DNA of 64,000 nt from Olsenella sp. kh2p3 (GCA_900119625.1 FPKD01000001.1:124001-188000), one strand, 5' to 3'; numbered from the stretch's first letter, positions 9,173-21,030 are shown. Numbers and translations are program-made. Notes: a model not told the origin generated them from the sequence alone.

Positions 9173-10159
9173 ATGCCCGTCTCGCAACAGCACTCCCCCA
9201 CCCTTCGCGACTGCGTCTACGGACAGGCCGTGGGCGACGCCCTCGGCGTGCCGTACGAGTTCCGCGCCCGCTGCACGTTCGAGTGCACGGGCATGGCGGG
9301 GCACGGCTCTCACAACCAACCCGCCGGCACTTGGAGTGACGACACCTCCATGTCGCTCGCGAGCTGCGACAGCATCCGTGCCACGGGCCGCATCGACGTT
9401 CGCGACATGCGGGAGCGCTTCGTCCGTTGGTACCGCGAGGGCGCGTACACCGTGAGCGGCCTCTTCGACATCGGCGGCACCACCGCCGACGCGCTCTCCT
9501 CCGGGCGCGGTCGCACGGGCGAGCGCGACAACGGCAACGGGTCCCTTATGCGCATCCTCCCACTCGCGTTCACGGACGCGACGGACGACGAGGTTCGCGC
9601 CGTCTCCGCCATCACGCACGCGCACGCCACCTCCTGCGAGGCGTGCGTTCGCATGGTGCACGTGGCCCGCAGGCTCATCGCCGGCGAGGGGCCGCGCGAC
9701 GTCGCGGGCAGCCTCGTGGGCGTGCCTGCGAGCCAGATCCGCTCCGGCGGCTTTGTGCTGGACACCGAGCGCGCCGCCCTGTGGTGCCTCGCAAACACCT
9801 CGAGCTACGCCGAGTGCGTGCTCGCGGCGGTGAACCTGGGGGACGACACGGACACCACCGCCGCGGTGGCGGGTCGTGGGCGTGCCGGGCGTCGCGGAGG
9901 AGGTCGGCACGGGCTCCGTGGGGCCGACGTTCGGCATCGTGCGGCCGGCGGTGCCGAACACGAGGGTGGACTTCTCGCCCTATGGCCAGAGCGTGTTCGC
10001 GGACGCCGGGAGGCGGGTGCCCATCCCGTTCGGCAAGGGCGACTGCACGGTGTTCAGGAAGGTCATGTCAACCGAGGACACGATCCAGGAGTTCGCCCCC
10101 GCACTGCGCACCGGGGCGCAGGGCAAGGCGTTCCGCCTGGCGCTGCAAGTCTTGGGTGA
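9173..10159 (+). pseudogene. ADP-ribosylglycohydrolase, copy 1, C-terminally replaced
   Basis: The first about 233 residues match the intact copy at 18021-18818 almost base for base (about 95% identity by eye). They include the GDALGVP motif, the WSDDTSM metal-site motif, GNGSLMRI and GDDTDTTAAVAG. Similarity stops abruptly at base 9872, and the frame then reads an unrelated Arg/Gly-rich tail to 10159, which is an out-of-frame reading of a phage portal remnant. The final about 30 residues of the family are lost. The start has a good AAAGGAG site, better than in copy 2. Activity is doubtful, though all metal-binding Asp residues remain. Confidence 0.75.
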
Positions 10160-10534
10160 TCTCGTCGGCCTAGGGACGAACTACTTCGACCTGGACAACG
10201 TCGGCTACGTGAAGACGGCGACCGAGGTGAGCTCCGACAACAGCGCACTGATCCGCAACATCAGGAAGAACGAGAACAACCTGCAGGGTGCTCTGGTGGG
10301 TGTCTCCAGGGCGACCATGGCCTACGAGAGGAGCATAGGAAAGAGCCTGCCCGAGGAGGGCGACGTGAGCGCCATATTTGACGACTCAATCATCCAAGAC
10401 AGGGCCTCGGAGAAGCAGCAGGACATGGCGGAGGTTGCGGCAGGGCTCATGTGACCCGCAAGGAGTACCGCACGCGCTGGTACGGGGATGCAGCGGGCGG
10501 CAGCGGCGCGGCTGGGACGTCGCAGGTTCTTTAG
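9873..10534 (+). pseudogene. Phage portal protein remnant (SPP1 gp6-like C-terminal part)
   Basis: About 220 residues read as the C-terminal portion of a siphophage portal protein: a segment like FGIVRPAVPNTR, then VGYVKTATEV and NSALIRNIRKNE. The frame stops at TGA 10452, but a +2 shift continues as TRKEYRTRWYG to 10534, which is the usual end of this family. The gene is therefore 5'-truncated and also frameshifted near 10452. Its left edge is fused to the broken ADP-ribosylglycohydrolase. No other phage gene is recognisable around it. Confidence 0.7.
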
Positions 10535-10819
10535 GGCCCCGCGCCGTCAGTAGGACTCGCGAGTCGCACGGCGTGTCTGGCGGAATTCGGATAGTGTGCG
10601 GTCATCCGCGCCACGGGGCCGTCACTGGTGGATCGTCGCGAGCATGGGGCGCTGGCAGGCACGTACCCTAGCTACCACGTCAAGCCCTACCACCCTCCGC
10701 ACTGAAACGGCCACGACTGGAATCCGGCGCGCAACGATGACAGAACTGGCGAGGGTACATTGGTGCGGATGGGCACGAACCGCCGTCACATCTGGTGAAT
10801 TATTTCTTGGCTTCAACAA
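10535..10819. other. Intergenic stretch without recognisable gene
   Basis: Two short overlapping open frames on opposite strands cover this stretch, but neither has a ribosome site or recognisable motifs. It lies between phage debris and a 5'-less gene, so it is probably decayed sequence. Confidence 0.4.
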
Positions 10820-11221
10820 TTAGTCTTTCACCCGAGCGAAGATGCTCGGGTTGTAAGCAAAGATGCGTTTCGACTCGAGCATCTGCTCACCGGAGGTCGC
10901 CGACGAGTAGCTGTAGTCGAGCGCGTGGGCGCCCTCGGCGTCGTCCGGCAAGGTAAGCTTGGCGACGCTCATGACCTCGGTCGAGGCACCGTTCACCTCG
11001 AAGTGGGACGACAGCGCCGCCTCGGGGGTGACCATCGTCGTGTCCTGAGCCGCCGCGGCGCCGTAGCCGGAATAGGACAGATTGAAGTAGGCGTGGCCAA
11101 ACGGGACCCCGCTCGAGCCCGGCGCGAGCTGCAGGATGTCGCCGTTCGTGAGCAGGATGATGCCCTTGTCCGTCACATGCACGGACGTCTCGTCGCTCTC
11201 CTCCTTTGCCTTGGCGAGCAA
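10820..11221 (-). CDS. Unidentified protein, probably 5'-truncated
   Basis: The frame from TTG 11221 encodes 133 aa with reasonable composition (around LTNGDILQLAPGSSG). The same frame remains open and protein-like further upstream, to roughly 11310 (around TIRRAREEFSQHLPVAHR), with no ATG or GTG in it. That suggests the 3' end of a gene that lost its start. No family is recognised. It sits between a phage portal remnant and the beta-glucoside operon, in a stretch that looks rearranged. Confidence 0.4.
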   Translation of the reverse strand: MLAKAKEESDETSVHVTDKGIILLTNGDILQLAPGSSGVPFGHAYFNLSYSGYGAAAAQDTTMVTPEAALSSHFEVNGASTEVMSVAKLTLPDDAEGAHALDYSYSSATSGEQMLESKRIFAYNPSIFARVKD

Positions 11222-11408
11222 CCCTGTGGCAGCAATTCTGTGAGCGACGGGCAGATGCTGGCTGAACTCCTCACGAGCGCGGCGGATGGTTTCACGAGTG
11301 GTCGAACATGAGCGCGGGCGGCGGAGGCGGATCCTTCCCTCTCCCCCCTGGCGCGGCGCCCGGGATCGTTTGTAATCGCGGGGCGTGACGGGATGCCGCT
11401 AAGGAATC

Positions 11409-11440
11409 GGGGCATGGCGGATTTCTCGCTGCCATGCCCC
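11409..11440. terminator. Inverted repeat downstream of the beta-glucoside operon
   Basis: A 10-bp perfect inverted repeat (GGGGCATGGC ... GCCATGCCCC, 12-nt loop) lies about 125 nt past the end of the GH1 gene. It could form a transcript hairpin, but no U-tract follows on either strand, so an intrinsic terminator is uncertain. Confidence 0.35.
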
Positions 11441-11565
11441 CGAATCTCTATGCGATATTGCCCAAAGGAGCGCCACGACACGTGTCTCCTAACGGCGGTC
11501 CAGCCACGGGACCGGTTCTCTAACGCACGTCTCAAGAAGGGCTCCCAGCCAGAAGAACCTGTGGC

Positions 11566-14461
<2,896 letters not shown>

Positions 14462-14536
14462 GGGGTGTCACTCCTATTAGAGCGTCTGAAAGAGCTTTCG
14501 GTTGTCCGTACGGGGTGGCTCGACGCCACGCGCTAC

Positions 14537-14842
14537 TTACTTGCCGGCGACGAGCTCCTCGGCCTGCTTGAGCACCGCAGCGCCATCGCAACGGCCATAG
14601 GCCATGGGGTTGATGACCGCCACGGGCGCAGCACCATTGACCGTCTGGACCAGTTTGCGCTCCATGTGACGAATCTGCGGACCCAGGAGGAGCACGTCAA
14701 AGTTGCCAATCTCGGAGGCAACCTGACCCTGCTCGACGGCCCAAATCTTGTAGTCCTTGCCCTGCTCCTTGGCCGCCTCGCGCATCTTGCTCACCACGAG
14801 CGAGGTGGACATTCCGGCAGCACAAGCCAGCATGATGTTCAT
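14537..14842 (-). CDS. PTS lactose/cellobiose-family EIIB
   Basis: A 101-aa cytoplasmic EIIB of the cellobiose type. The phospho-acceptor is Cys7 in the N-terminal loop LACAAGMSTS. It relays phosphate from EIIA to sugar bound by EIIC. The length is standard for a stand-alone EIIB. The ATG at 14842 follows AAAGGAG. It lies between the EIIA and EIIC genes of the same leftward operon. Confidence 0.93.
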   Translation of the reverse strand: MNIMLACAAGMSTSLVVSKMREAAKEQGKDYKIWAVEQGQVASEIGNFDVLLLGPQIRHMERKLVQTVNGAAPVAVINPMAYGRCDGAAVLKQAEELVAGK

Positions 14843-14902
14843 GGTCTCTCCTTTCGGCGGGGCGCTGCGGCCCCGCGTGACTGTTGACTGTGGTCCGGCA
14901 GG

Positions 14903-15232
14903 CTATGCCCCAGCCTCAAGCTTCGCCATGCGGCGGTACATCTCGACCATCCGCTCAGCGAGATCACTCGCCATGATTGCCATAGTCAGGTGGTCCTGCG
15001 CGTGAACGAGAATGACATTCACCTCGACGTGCTGGCCGCTTGCCTCCCCCTGGATGAGCGAGAGCTGCGTCTCGTGGGCGGCGTGCATTTCCTCCTGGGA
15101 CTCCCTGAGATGGTCCTCAGCCGCGGCAAAGTCGCCCTCCGCGGCAGCGTCGACGGCCATGAGCGCCGAGGACTTCGCGTCGCCGGCGTGCAGGATGATC
15201 TGCATAGCGTTCTCGTACTTCGCTTCTTCCAT
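14903..15232 (-). CDS. PTS lactose/cellobiose-family EIIA
   Basis: A 109-aa helical EIIA of the lactose/cellobiose family. The active-site His is His77 in the conserved VILVHAQDHLTMA segment. It takes phosphate from HPr and passes it to EIIB. A GAGGAGG site precedes ATG 15232. The gene follows the licR-type regulator by 34 nt and precedes EIIB by 60 nt, so the PTS is co-transcribed with its own regulator. Confidence 0.93.
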   Translation of the reverse strand: MEEAKYENAMQIILHAGDAKSSALMAVDAAAEGDFAAAEDHLRESQEEMHAAHETQLSLIQGEASGQHVEVNVILVHAQDHLTMAIMASDLAERMVEMYRRMAKLEAGA

Positions 15233-15266
15233 CGTTTCCTCCTCTCTCGTTCCGGTCTCGTGCGCA

Positions 15267-17213
15267 CTATCGGTTCAAAAGCTCCAGCAGGGTGTCGAAG
15301 TCCTGCCGGCTGATCAGCGTCTCGATGTCCTCCGGACTCATGAGTAGCCGCGACATGCGGTCATAGAAGCCCTGGAGGTTCTTCTTGGTGCTCGTTGACA
15401 CGCTCACAAGAAAGATTGCCCGCACGTCTACATCAGGCGCCCAGCGGACGGGCTCGTCGAGCAGGGCGACGGCAACGAAGGTGTCGGGAGTGCACGGCTC
15501 GAGGGGGTGCGGCATGCTCACGCGGTTCCCAAAGGAGGTCGGCGAGGCCTCCTCCCTGTCCCAGACGAGTTGAGAGAAGCCTTCGGGCAGGGGATGCCGC
15601 TCGGCGACGAGCTCGCAGAGCCTGCCGAGCGCCTCGCGCTTGTTGGCGGCCTCGAAGTGAGGAAAGAACAGTCCCCTGTCGAAGTAGGCCCCCACGCCCT
15701 GGGGGTACGCCGACACCTCAAGTGCCTCACGGACGCGATGGATGTCTCCCCCGTCAAGGAAGAGGCTCACCTCGCAGACGGGCACGGGAAGCCTGCGCTT
15801 GAGCGGCACGGTCGTGAAGACGTAGTCCACGCGAGAGAAGTCCACCCGGTCGACGCTCCCCACATCGCACGCCTGAACCCGGTCGAGGTACGCCCCGAAC
15901 TCTCGCCGGTATCGCTGCTCGAGCAAGCGCGCAGCGCCCGCGCCAGACGCGCACACGATGAGGATGCTCCTGCGGTTGGCCTCGCCCTTCTGCCGCTCGA
16001 GTGCAAGCTCGAAGGCGAGTGCGATATATCCGACCTCGTCGTCGCTCAGCCGCGCCTCGTAGGTCCGACTGAGCACAGCCGAGGCCTCGACAGCCATGGT
16101 CCACGCAAGCGGGTAGCGATGCTTGATGTCCGAGAGAAGAGGGTTCTCCATGCGCATGTGATAGCGCAGCCGGACGGCGAGCGGTGTCACGTGACAGGCG
16201 AGGTTCATGCGCAGCTCGAGGTCGTCGCGGAAGTCGAAGCGGAAGGCGTCCCACACGCGCTCGACCATGAGCTCCACGACGCCCCACACCTCATCGGATA
16301 TTACGAGCTCGTTCTCGGGGGCGTCGGCCGGGAAGTAGAGGCTCTGCCTCCCAGCGAGATGGATGGCGATGTAGGCGACCTCCGACTCGGGCAGCTCTAC
16401 GCCAAAGTGTCGCTCGACCCGGCGCGCTATTTCCTGCGCCACAGGGAACTCGCGCGTCGCGCGAATGCGCCCCAGTTGCTCGTCCTCCATGGGGACGTAG
16501 CAGCTCTCCCTGATGCGCATCACTGAGACCGCGATGTGTACGAGGAGGTTCTGGCGCGCGAGCGCGTTGATCTGGAAGTCGCCGCGCTCCGTGACCTCGC
16601 CCACGTAGGCGTCGATCGCGTTGATCACGTCCTGAACGGAGCGGGTCGCGCACGCCGCGGCCGGGACGCTCCCACTCGCCGCAAGGGCAGCGAGGCAGAG
16701 GCGGCGCTTGATCTCGGGACCGACAACGCGAATCCCGTAACGCGGCCGACGCTCGATCGAGAGGTCAAAGCGCCCGAGACGTTGCTCGACCTCCTTCAGG
16801 TCCTCGCTCACCGTAGCACGCGAGACAAAGAGTATCTGGGCGAGGTCGTCAATCGTAATCCAGTCCGCCCGGTAGAGTAGATCGTTCATTAGGTAGGCGA
16901 CGCGACCCTCCGTGGTCTCGGGAAGCCGGGTACCGTCCGCACTCTGATGCTCCTCCCCCGTGCCGAGCAGCTCGTCCAAAAGGGAGGGGTCCACGCCCTC
17001 AAAGCGATACGTCGACGAACTCTTCATCTCGATGCGGCCCGCCGAGCGCCGGTCCCCAGCTGCGTTGTCAGACTCGGCGAGAAGGGCGTTGATGCGGTTC
17101 ACGTAGGTGCGGACCGTGCGGACGCTCACGCCCAGTCGTTCTGCGAGCTCCGCTGGGGCAATCTGTCTCTCGTTCCGAATAATTTCGATGAGCTTGATGA
17201 GCTTGGCGTCCAC
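15267..17213 (-). CDS. LicR/BglG-family PRD transcriptional regulator of the beta-glucoside PTS
   Basis: A 648-aa multidomain regulator. It begins with an N-terminal HTH_11 domain (LAERLGVSVRTVRTYVNRIN) and a second Mga-like HTH near residues 110-150. Two PRD modules follow, with conserved His residues in YIAIHLAG and YIALAFELA contexts. An EIIB-like domain (IVCASGAGAARLLEQRY) and a C-terminal EIIA-fructose-like domain (MPHPLEP) complete it. PTS phosphorylation of the PRDs should set its activity. The start is GTG 17213 with GGAGGG. It is first in the operon it is expected to activate, and a 6-6-6 inverted repeat lies 60 nt upstream. Confidence 0.9.
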   Translation of the reverse strand: MDAKLIKLIEIIRNERQIAPAELAERLGVSVRTVRTYVNRINALLAESDNAAGDRRSAGRIEMKSSSTYRFEGVDPSLLDELLGTGEEHQSADGTRLPETTEGRVAYLMNDLLYRADWITIDDLAQILFVSRATVSEDLKEVEQRLGRFDLSIERRPRYGIRVVGPEIKRRLCLAALAASGSVPAAACATRSVQDVINAIDAYVGEVTERGDFQINALARQNLLVHIAVSVMRIRESCYVPMEDEQLGRIRATREFPVAQEIARRVERHFGVELPESEVAYIAIHLAGRQSLYFPADAPENELVISDEVWGVVELMVERVWDAFRFDFRDDLELRMNLACHVTPLAVRLRYHMRMENPLLSDIKHRYPLAWTMAVEASAVLSRTYEARLSDDEVGYIALAFELALERQKGEANRRSILIVCASGAGAARLLEQRYRREFGAYLDRVQACDVGSVDRVDFSRVDYVFTTVPLKRRLPVPVCEVSLFLDGGDIHRVREALEVSAYPQGVGAYFDRGLFFPHFEAANKREALGRLCELVAERHPLPEGFSQLVWDREEASPTSFGNRVSMPHPLEPCTPDTFVAVALLDEPVRWAPDVDVRAIFLVSVSTSTKKNLQGFYDRMSRLLMSPEDIETLISRQDFDTLLELLNR

Positions 17214-17272
17214 GTTCCCTCCTTCTCCTCTTCAATCCTAAGAAGGAGTTCCCGGGGTCTCCACGAAAGCTT

Positions 17273-17290
17273 TTTCCGTTGTCGCGGAAA
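17273..17290. promoter_or_regulatory. Inverted repeat upstream of the licR-type regulator
   Basis: A perfect TTTCCG-N6-CGGAAA repeat lies 60 nt upstream of the GTG start of the PRD regulator. The symmetric form and location suit an operator for the regulator itself or for carbon control. Confidence 0.4.
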
Positions 17291-17521
17291 CCCGCCAACG
17301 ATTCCACGCGACGGGGTCCGCGAGGCTGGGTTCTTCTCGCCCCTGCACGTGCCGCCTACGCACTCTATGGGGTTGGCATCTCTCAGAGGCATTCTAGCCC
17401 TCTCCGCTTGGATCTCATTCGCACCAATCGCAGTCGGCATCTCTATTGCTGTCGAGATTGGAGTTGTTTGCGTTGCATCGAAGACACCTCTCGGTTGCTG
17501 ACAACGTCTTGGCCCCAACGG

Positions 17522-17548
17522 CATTACCGACATTACCGACATTACCGA
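17522..17548. repeat. Three tandem 9-bp CATTACCGA repeats
   Basis: Three exact copies of CATTACCGA follow each other, with two or three degenerate copies up to about 17587. They sit at the 3' end of the frameshifted gene at 17542-17941 and could arise by slippage. Confidence 0.7.
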
Positions 17549-17941
17549 CAACCATTACCGCCATTCCCGACATCATTGCCGACATTCTTTTCTTCAGCTG
17601 ACTCGATGACTTGATCGCTAAGCTTAATCATCTGGTCACTCAACTTGGTCCCCCACTTGGTCACACAGTCACAGACCTGGTCGGCATTGCAGACAACTAG
17701 GTCGTTCTGCCTAACCACTTGTTTGGTAGTTCGCTCAATATTTGGCGGCTCAACCTCCGCGACAAACGGGGAAGGTCTCCCCGCCCATGTCCGTCCAGTG
17801 GAGACCGGCTAGGCAGCTCGTCTCTACCCCCATGTTCTTGAACCCAAGCCAAGCGGTGTACTGGCTCATGCCCCGTGGCATCCCGTTCCCGCTCTGGATG
17901 TACGCTTTCATCTCCTGGATCCTCTCATATCGTTGGACCAT
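17542..17941 (-). pseudogene. Small protein of unknown function, frameshifted in a G4 run
   Basis: ATG 17941 opens a 63-aa frame that ends at 17750. If one base is removed from the G4 run at 17768-17771, the frame continues as FVAEVEPPNIERTTKQ and so on to a TAA at 17542, giving about 132 aa. The second part is hydrophilic and helix-prone with repeated Lys-Leu-Ser-Asp-Gln motifs, and the GC content is lower than in the neighbours. Both halves look protein-coding, so a one-base indel, real or from sequencing, is likely. No family is recognised. The gene points away from the ADP-ribosylglycohydrolase on the other strand. Confidence 0.45.
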
Positions 17942-18020
17942 AAAATGGCATCAACGCACCGGCGGCGATTGTCGCACGCTCATCGTCACTGTGACGTTCG
18001 ACGCCCCCGAAATGAGTCCC

Positions 18021-18818
18021 ATGCCCGCCTCGCAGCATCCCTCCCCCACCCTTCGCGGCTGCGTCTACGGACAGGCCGTGGGCGACGCCCTCGGCGTGCC
18101 GCACGAGTTCCGCGCCCGCGGCACGTTCGAGTGCACGGGCATGGTGGGGCACGGCTCGCACAACCAGCCAGCCGGCACCTGGAGTGATGACACCTCCATG
18201 GCGCTCGCAACCTGCGACAGCATCCGCGCCACGGGCCGCATCGATGTGCGCGACATGCGGGAGCGCTTCGTCCGCTGGTACCGCGAGGGCGCGTACACTG
18301 TGAGCGGCCTCTTCGACATCGGCGGCACCACCGCCGACGCGCTCTCCTCCGGGCGCGGTCGCACGGGCGAGCGCGACAACGGCAACGGGTCCCTCATGCG
18401 CATCCTCCCGCTCGCGTTCACCGGCGCGACGGACGACGAGGTGCGCGCCGTCTCCGCCATCACGCACGCGCACGCCACCTCCTGCGAGGCATGCGTTCGC
18501 ATGGTGCACGTGGCCCGCAGGCTCATCGCCGGCGAGGGACCGCGCGACGTTGTGGGCAGCCTTGTGGGCGTTCCCGCGAGCCAGATCCGCTCCGGCGGCT
18601 TTGTGCTGGACACCGAACGCGCCGCCCTGTGGTGCCTCGCCAACACCAAGAGCTACGCCGAGTGCGTGCTCGCGGCGGTGAACCTAGGGGACGACACGGA
18701 CACCACCGCCGCGGTGGCGGGAGGGCTCGCCGGCATCGCGTACGGCATGGGGGGCATCCCGAGCGAGTGGCTCGACGCGCTTCTCGGCAAGGCGACCATC
18801 GACGCGTGCCTGCTCTAG
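18021..18818 (+). CDS. ADP-ribosylglycohydrolase, copy 2 (intact)
   Basis: A 265-aa member of the ADP-ribosylglycohydrolase/DraG family, which removes ADP-ribose from proteins or related substrates. It carries GDALGVP, the WSDDTSM metal motif and the C-terminal GDDTDTTAAVAGGLAG metal motif, and ends normally, unlike the copy at 9173. The start aligned with copy 1 is ATG 18021. The ribosome site AAAGGAG of copy 1 is changed here to AAATGAG, so translation may be weaker, and ATG 18012 is an alternative. The open frame extends to 17742, but that part lies over another gene and is not family-like. Confidence 0.85.
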   Translation: MPASQHPSPTLRGCVYGQAVGDALGVPHEFRARGTFECTGMVGHGSHNQPAGTWSDDTSMALATCDSIRATGRIDVRDMRERFVRWYREGAYTVSGLFDIGGTTADALSSGRGRTGERDNGNGSLMRILPLAFTGATDDEVRAVSAITHAHATSCEACVRMVHVARRLIAGEGPRDVVGSLVGVPASQIRSGGFVLDTERAALWCLANTKSYAECVLAAVNLGDDTDTTAAVAGGLAGIAYGMGGIPSEWLDALLGKATIDACLL

Positions 18819-18916
18819 GGTGCGGGGTTCTCGCTGGCAGCGCCGCACGTTGCTGCCGGAATCAGCCAAGGTCGGCAGAGCGTAACGCTCCCTTCAACTT
18901 GTCCTGAAAGCTGAAG

Positions 18917-19513
18917 CTACTTTCCCAGCTCCTGCATCCGCTTGACCAAGTCCTGCACGGTAAGGAAGACCCTTCCGGACTGTTTTCTTCTCTGGTCTGC
19001 GTTGGTTACGGCAATCCTCACTAGCTTCGGCTTTTTATCGATGGCATCAGCCATCCACCTGAGGTCTGCCTTCTCGTATTCAACGGCTGTTCCGCAACAG
19101 GCACTTGCGTACTCGCCGAGCTTCGCATACAGCCTCTTTTGGTCGTGTTCTCCCGACTGCTCGAAGTGCTGCAGGAGAAAAGCTTCGAACTGCGGACGCG
19201 AAAACGCGAGACGGACATCGTTATCCTCCGAATACCGGAGAAGCTCCGCATAGGAGAGGAGCATGTCATCGTCATCGCAGACCGCCCAGCATTCCAGGTC
19301 ACCAGGAGCGATGTCATTCTGCTCGCAGAACATCTTTCGCTCATTGACAGTCCTGTCGATGAGGACCTTGTGCTGGCCCTTTTCGCCCAAAATAACAACC
19401 CGTGCCCCCGGAAGGCGGTAAAGCCTTCTCAAGATCGCGAAGCATTCCCTCTCGGTCTTGCCCTCGCAGCAGATGAGCAGAAACCTCTTCTTCTTTCGGT
19501 TCCCCTGCGCCAC
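18917..19513 (-). CDS. RloB-like protein (AbiLii/TOPRIM-like), partner of RloA
   Basis: A 198-aa protein of the RloB family. It opens with KKRFLLICCEGKTERECF, whose Glu in a Glu-Gly-Lys-Thr-Glu context resembles a TOPRIM active-site loop, and has an acidic cluster CDDDDM near residue 76 and SRPQFEAFLLQHF near 105. RloB proteins accompany AAA15 ATPases in RloAB/AbiL-type abortive-infection loci, where they are the presumed effector. The start is GTG 19513, 9 nt after the rloA stop. Phage defence is inferred from family and partner. Confidence 0.8.
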   Translation of the reverse strand: MAQGNRKKKRFLLICCEGKTERECFAILRRLYRLPGARVVILGEKGQHKVLIDRTVNERKMFCEQNDIAPGDLECWAVCDDDDMLLSYAELLRYSEDNDVRLAFSRPQFEAFLLQHFEQSGEHDQKRLYAKLGEYASACCGTAVEYEKADLRWMADAIDKKPKLVRIAVTNADQRRKQSGRVFLTVQDLVKRMQELGK

Positions 19514-19522
19514 ACCCCGCTC

Positions 19523-20713
19523 CTAGTCCTCGATGATGGGAATGCCGCCGTAGAGTCCGGCAAGGTATCTCTTCTCAAAGGCCTCCCCATCGCGCACACC
19601 CAGATCACGCAAAGGCGTGATGAGGGACTCCTCCGCATGGTTCTTCTCAACGAGGACAATCTCATCACGCGAGAGCTCACGGAGCATGTTTGTGCCATGA
19701 GTCGTGAGAATCATGTAGGCGGCCTTGCTGTCGGACTCCCCGAACAGGGAGATGATGGCATGCACGAGCGTGGGGTGAATATATGTACCAAATTCATCGA
19801 TGAAGATGGTCTTATCGTTCTCCAGGGCATCGATGATGGGCACGGCAACCTCAAAGAACTTCTGTGTTCCCATGGATTCTTGGCTCCAGAAGTCAAGGTC
19901 GCGAGACCCCACAACGGTCTGCTCTTTGTCACGCACTGCATGGACTGTCGTAAATGCCGTGGAACCCCGTTCCACCATTGCCCTCTTCACCTCTGCGGGA
20001 AGTTGAACGGGCAGCTGGTCGAAGAAATCTTCGGGAAGCGCGACGTCAGTGAACTTGATGTCGCGTATTGAGAAGTCACAGCGCTTGAGCAGTTCCAGCG
20101 TCTTGGTACGAAGTCCTGCATTGTTCTTCAGCATTTCCACGAACAATGGCGTCGGGGCATTGGAGCTTGGTGCAACTGTGGTGATATGGTCCAAGAGCCC
20201 AAACACGATATTGGAGTACTCGTTGTTGTCCTCGCGCCCCTTTGTGATGACAAGGGTGTCAGGACGAGTCCTTTCGAGGAGCCTTTTACTGAAGCCATAT
20301 TGTTTGGCGTACGGATTGAGTCCCTTGGAGGTTCTCTCGAATACTAGGTTCATCCTGCTATTTTTAGAGGATTGCTCACGCAGGACTTCGTACGTAACTC
20401 TTTCCGCGGTAAACGAAACAGAGTACTCGTAGCGCCTACCGTCCAGCGTGAAGGCAACGCCTAGAGACGTTGGTTCTTGGTCCATGCCTGCTTTTAGAAG
20501 GAATGGCTCATAAGGGAGACGGAAGTTCGGGTCGGAGGACCTCCGAACCGAGTTGACGAGGGCGGCGAGAGCCTTTGCAATATTGGACTTGCCGCCCGCG
20601 TTTGGACCGAATACGGCAGTGACAGAATGTCCCCCACGTCCGTCTAGAGATAGCGTTTGCGGAGCGCAGAATGAGCGGTAGTTGCCCATGGTGAGCGATA
20701 TGAGCTTGTACAC
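19523..20713 (-). CDS. RloA-like AAA15 ATPase (AbiLi-like)
   Basis: A 396-aa ABC/SMC-like AAA15 ATPase. Walker A FGPNAGGKSN lies at residues 35-44. The Walker B and switch region reads TIFIDEFGTYIHP near residue 303, and LTTHGTNML near 330 is the switch His. The GTG at 20713 has a GGGAGG site and is a better start than ATG 20767, which has none and lies in the promoter region. It is transcribed with rloB as a two-gene ATPase plus effector module, as in RloAB/AbiL systems. An 8-bp inverted repeat lies in the AT-rich upstream DNA. Confidence 0.82.
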   Translation of the reverse strand: MYKLISLTMGNYRSFCAPQTLSLDGRGGHSVTAVFGPNAGGKSNIAKALAALVNSVRRSSDPNFRLPYEPFLLKAGMDQEPTSLGVAFTLDGRRYEYSVSFTAERVTYEVLREQSSKNSRMNLVFERTSKGLNPYAKQYGFSKRLLERTRPDTLVITKGREDNNEYSNIVFGLLDHITTVAPSSNAPTPLFVEMLKNNAGLRTKTLELLKRCDFSIRDIKFTDVALPEDFFDQLPVQLPAEVKRAMVERGSTAFTTVHAVRDKEQTVVGSRDLDFWSQESMGTQKFFEVAVPIIDALENDKTIFIDEFGTYIHPTLVHAIISLFGESDSKAAYMILTTHGTNMLRELSRDEIVLVEKNHAEESLITPLRDLGVRDGEAFEKRYLAGLYGGIPIIED

Positions 20714-20756
20714 GGCACACCTCCCTTTTGTAATTACTAGAATAATGAGATTAACA

Positions 20757-20783
20757 ATATTTCGCAAGTAAATAACGAAATAT
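20757..20783. promoter_or_regulatory. Inverted repeat upstream of rloA
   Basis: ATATTTCG and CGAAATAT form a perfect 8-bp inverted repeat with 11-bp spacing in the AT-rich promoter region of the rloAB-like pair. It could be an operator; no dedicated regulator gene adjoins it. Confidence 0.4.
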
Positions 20784-20935
20784 GGCTTCTTTCATTCCAA
20801 TACGAATTAGAAGGGCTCTCTTTCAAATTGAGCTTCTCTCTATTGCAGCTGGAACAGGCAAAGAGCAATCTCCTCGCGCATGTTGCAGCGTGTGGTATAA
20901 AGTCGCTGGTGGTGGTATTGACACTACCTCCAAGT

Positions 20936-20960
20936 GCCGGGGGAAGTCCCCCGGCTTTTG
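20936..20960 (+). terminator. Rho-independent terminator with no assigned upstream gene
   Basis: An 8-bp GC stem (GCCGGGGG/CCCCCGGC, 4-nt loop) is followed by TTTT. No protein gene on the + strand ends here, so it may end a short transcript that begins in the rloA-facing gap, or act as an attenuator ahead of the DUF1801 gene at 21031. Confidence 0.5.
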
Positions 20961-21030
20961 GCTCTTTGTCCCCATCCTGCGCACTTCATCCCGTAGACAC
21001 CGCTAGGACGCCCGCCATCAAGGAGACCCC

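Noticed and set aside
10596..10823. 75-codon frame after the portal remnant
   Set aside because: No ribosome site and no motifs; its composition matches random high-GC sequence.
17742..18020. N-terminal extension of ADP-ribosylglycohydrolase copy 2
   Set aside because: Copy 1 begins at the position equal to 18021, and the upstream frame overlaps another gene on the opposite strand.
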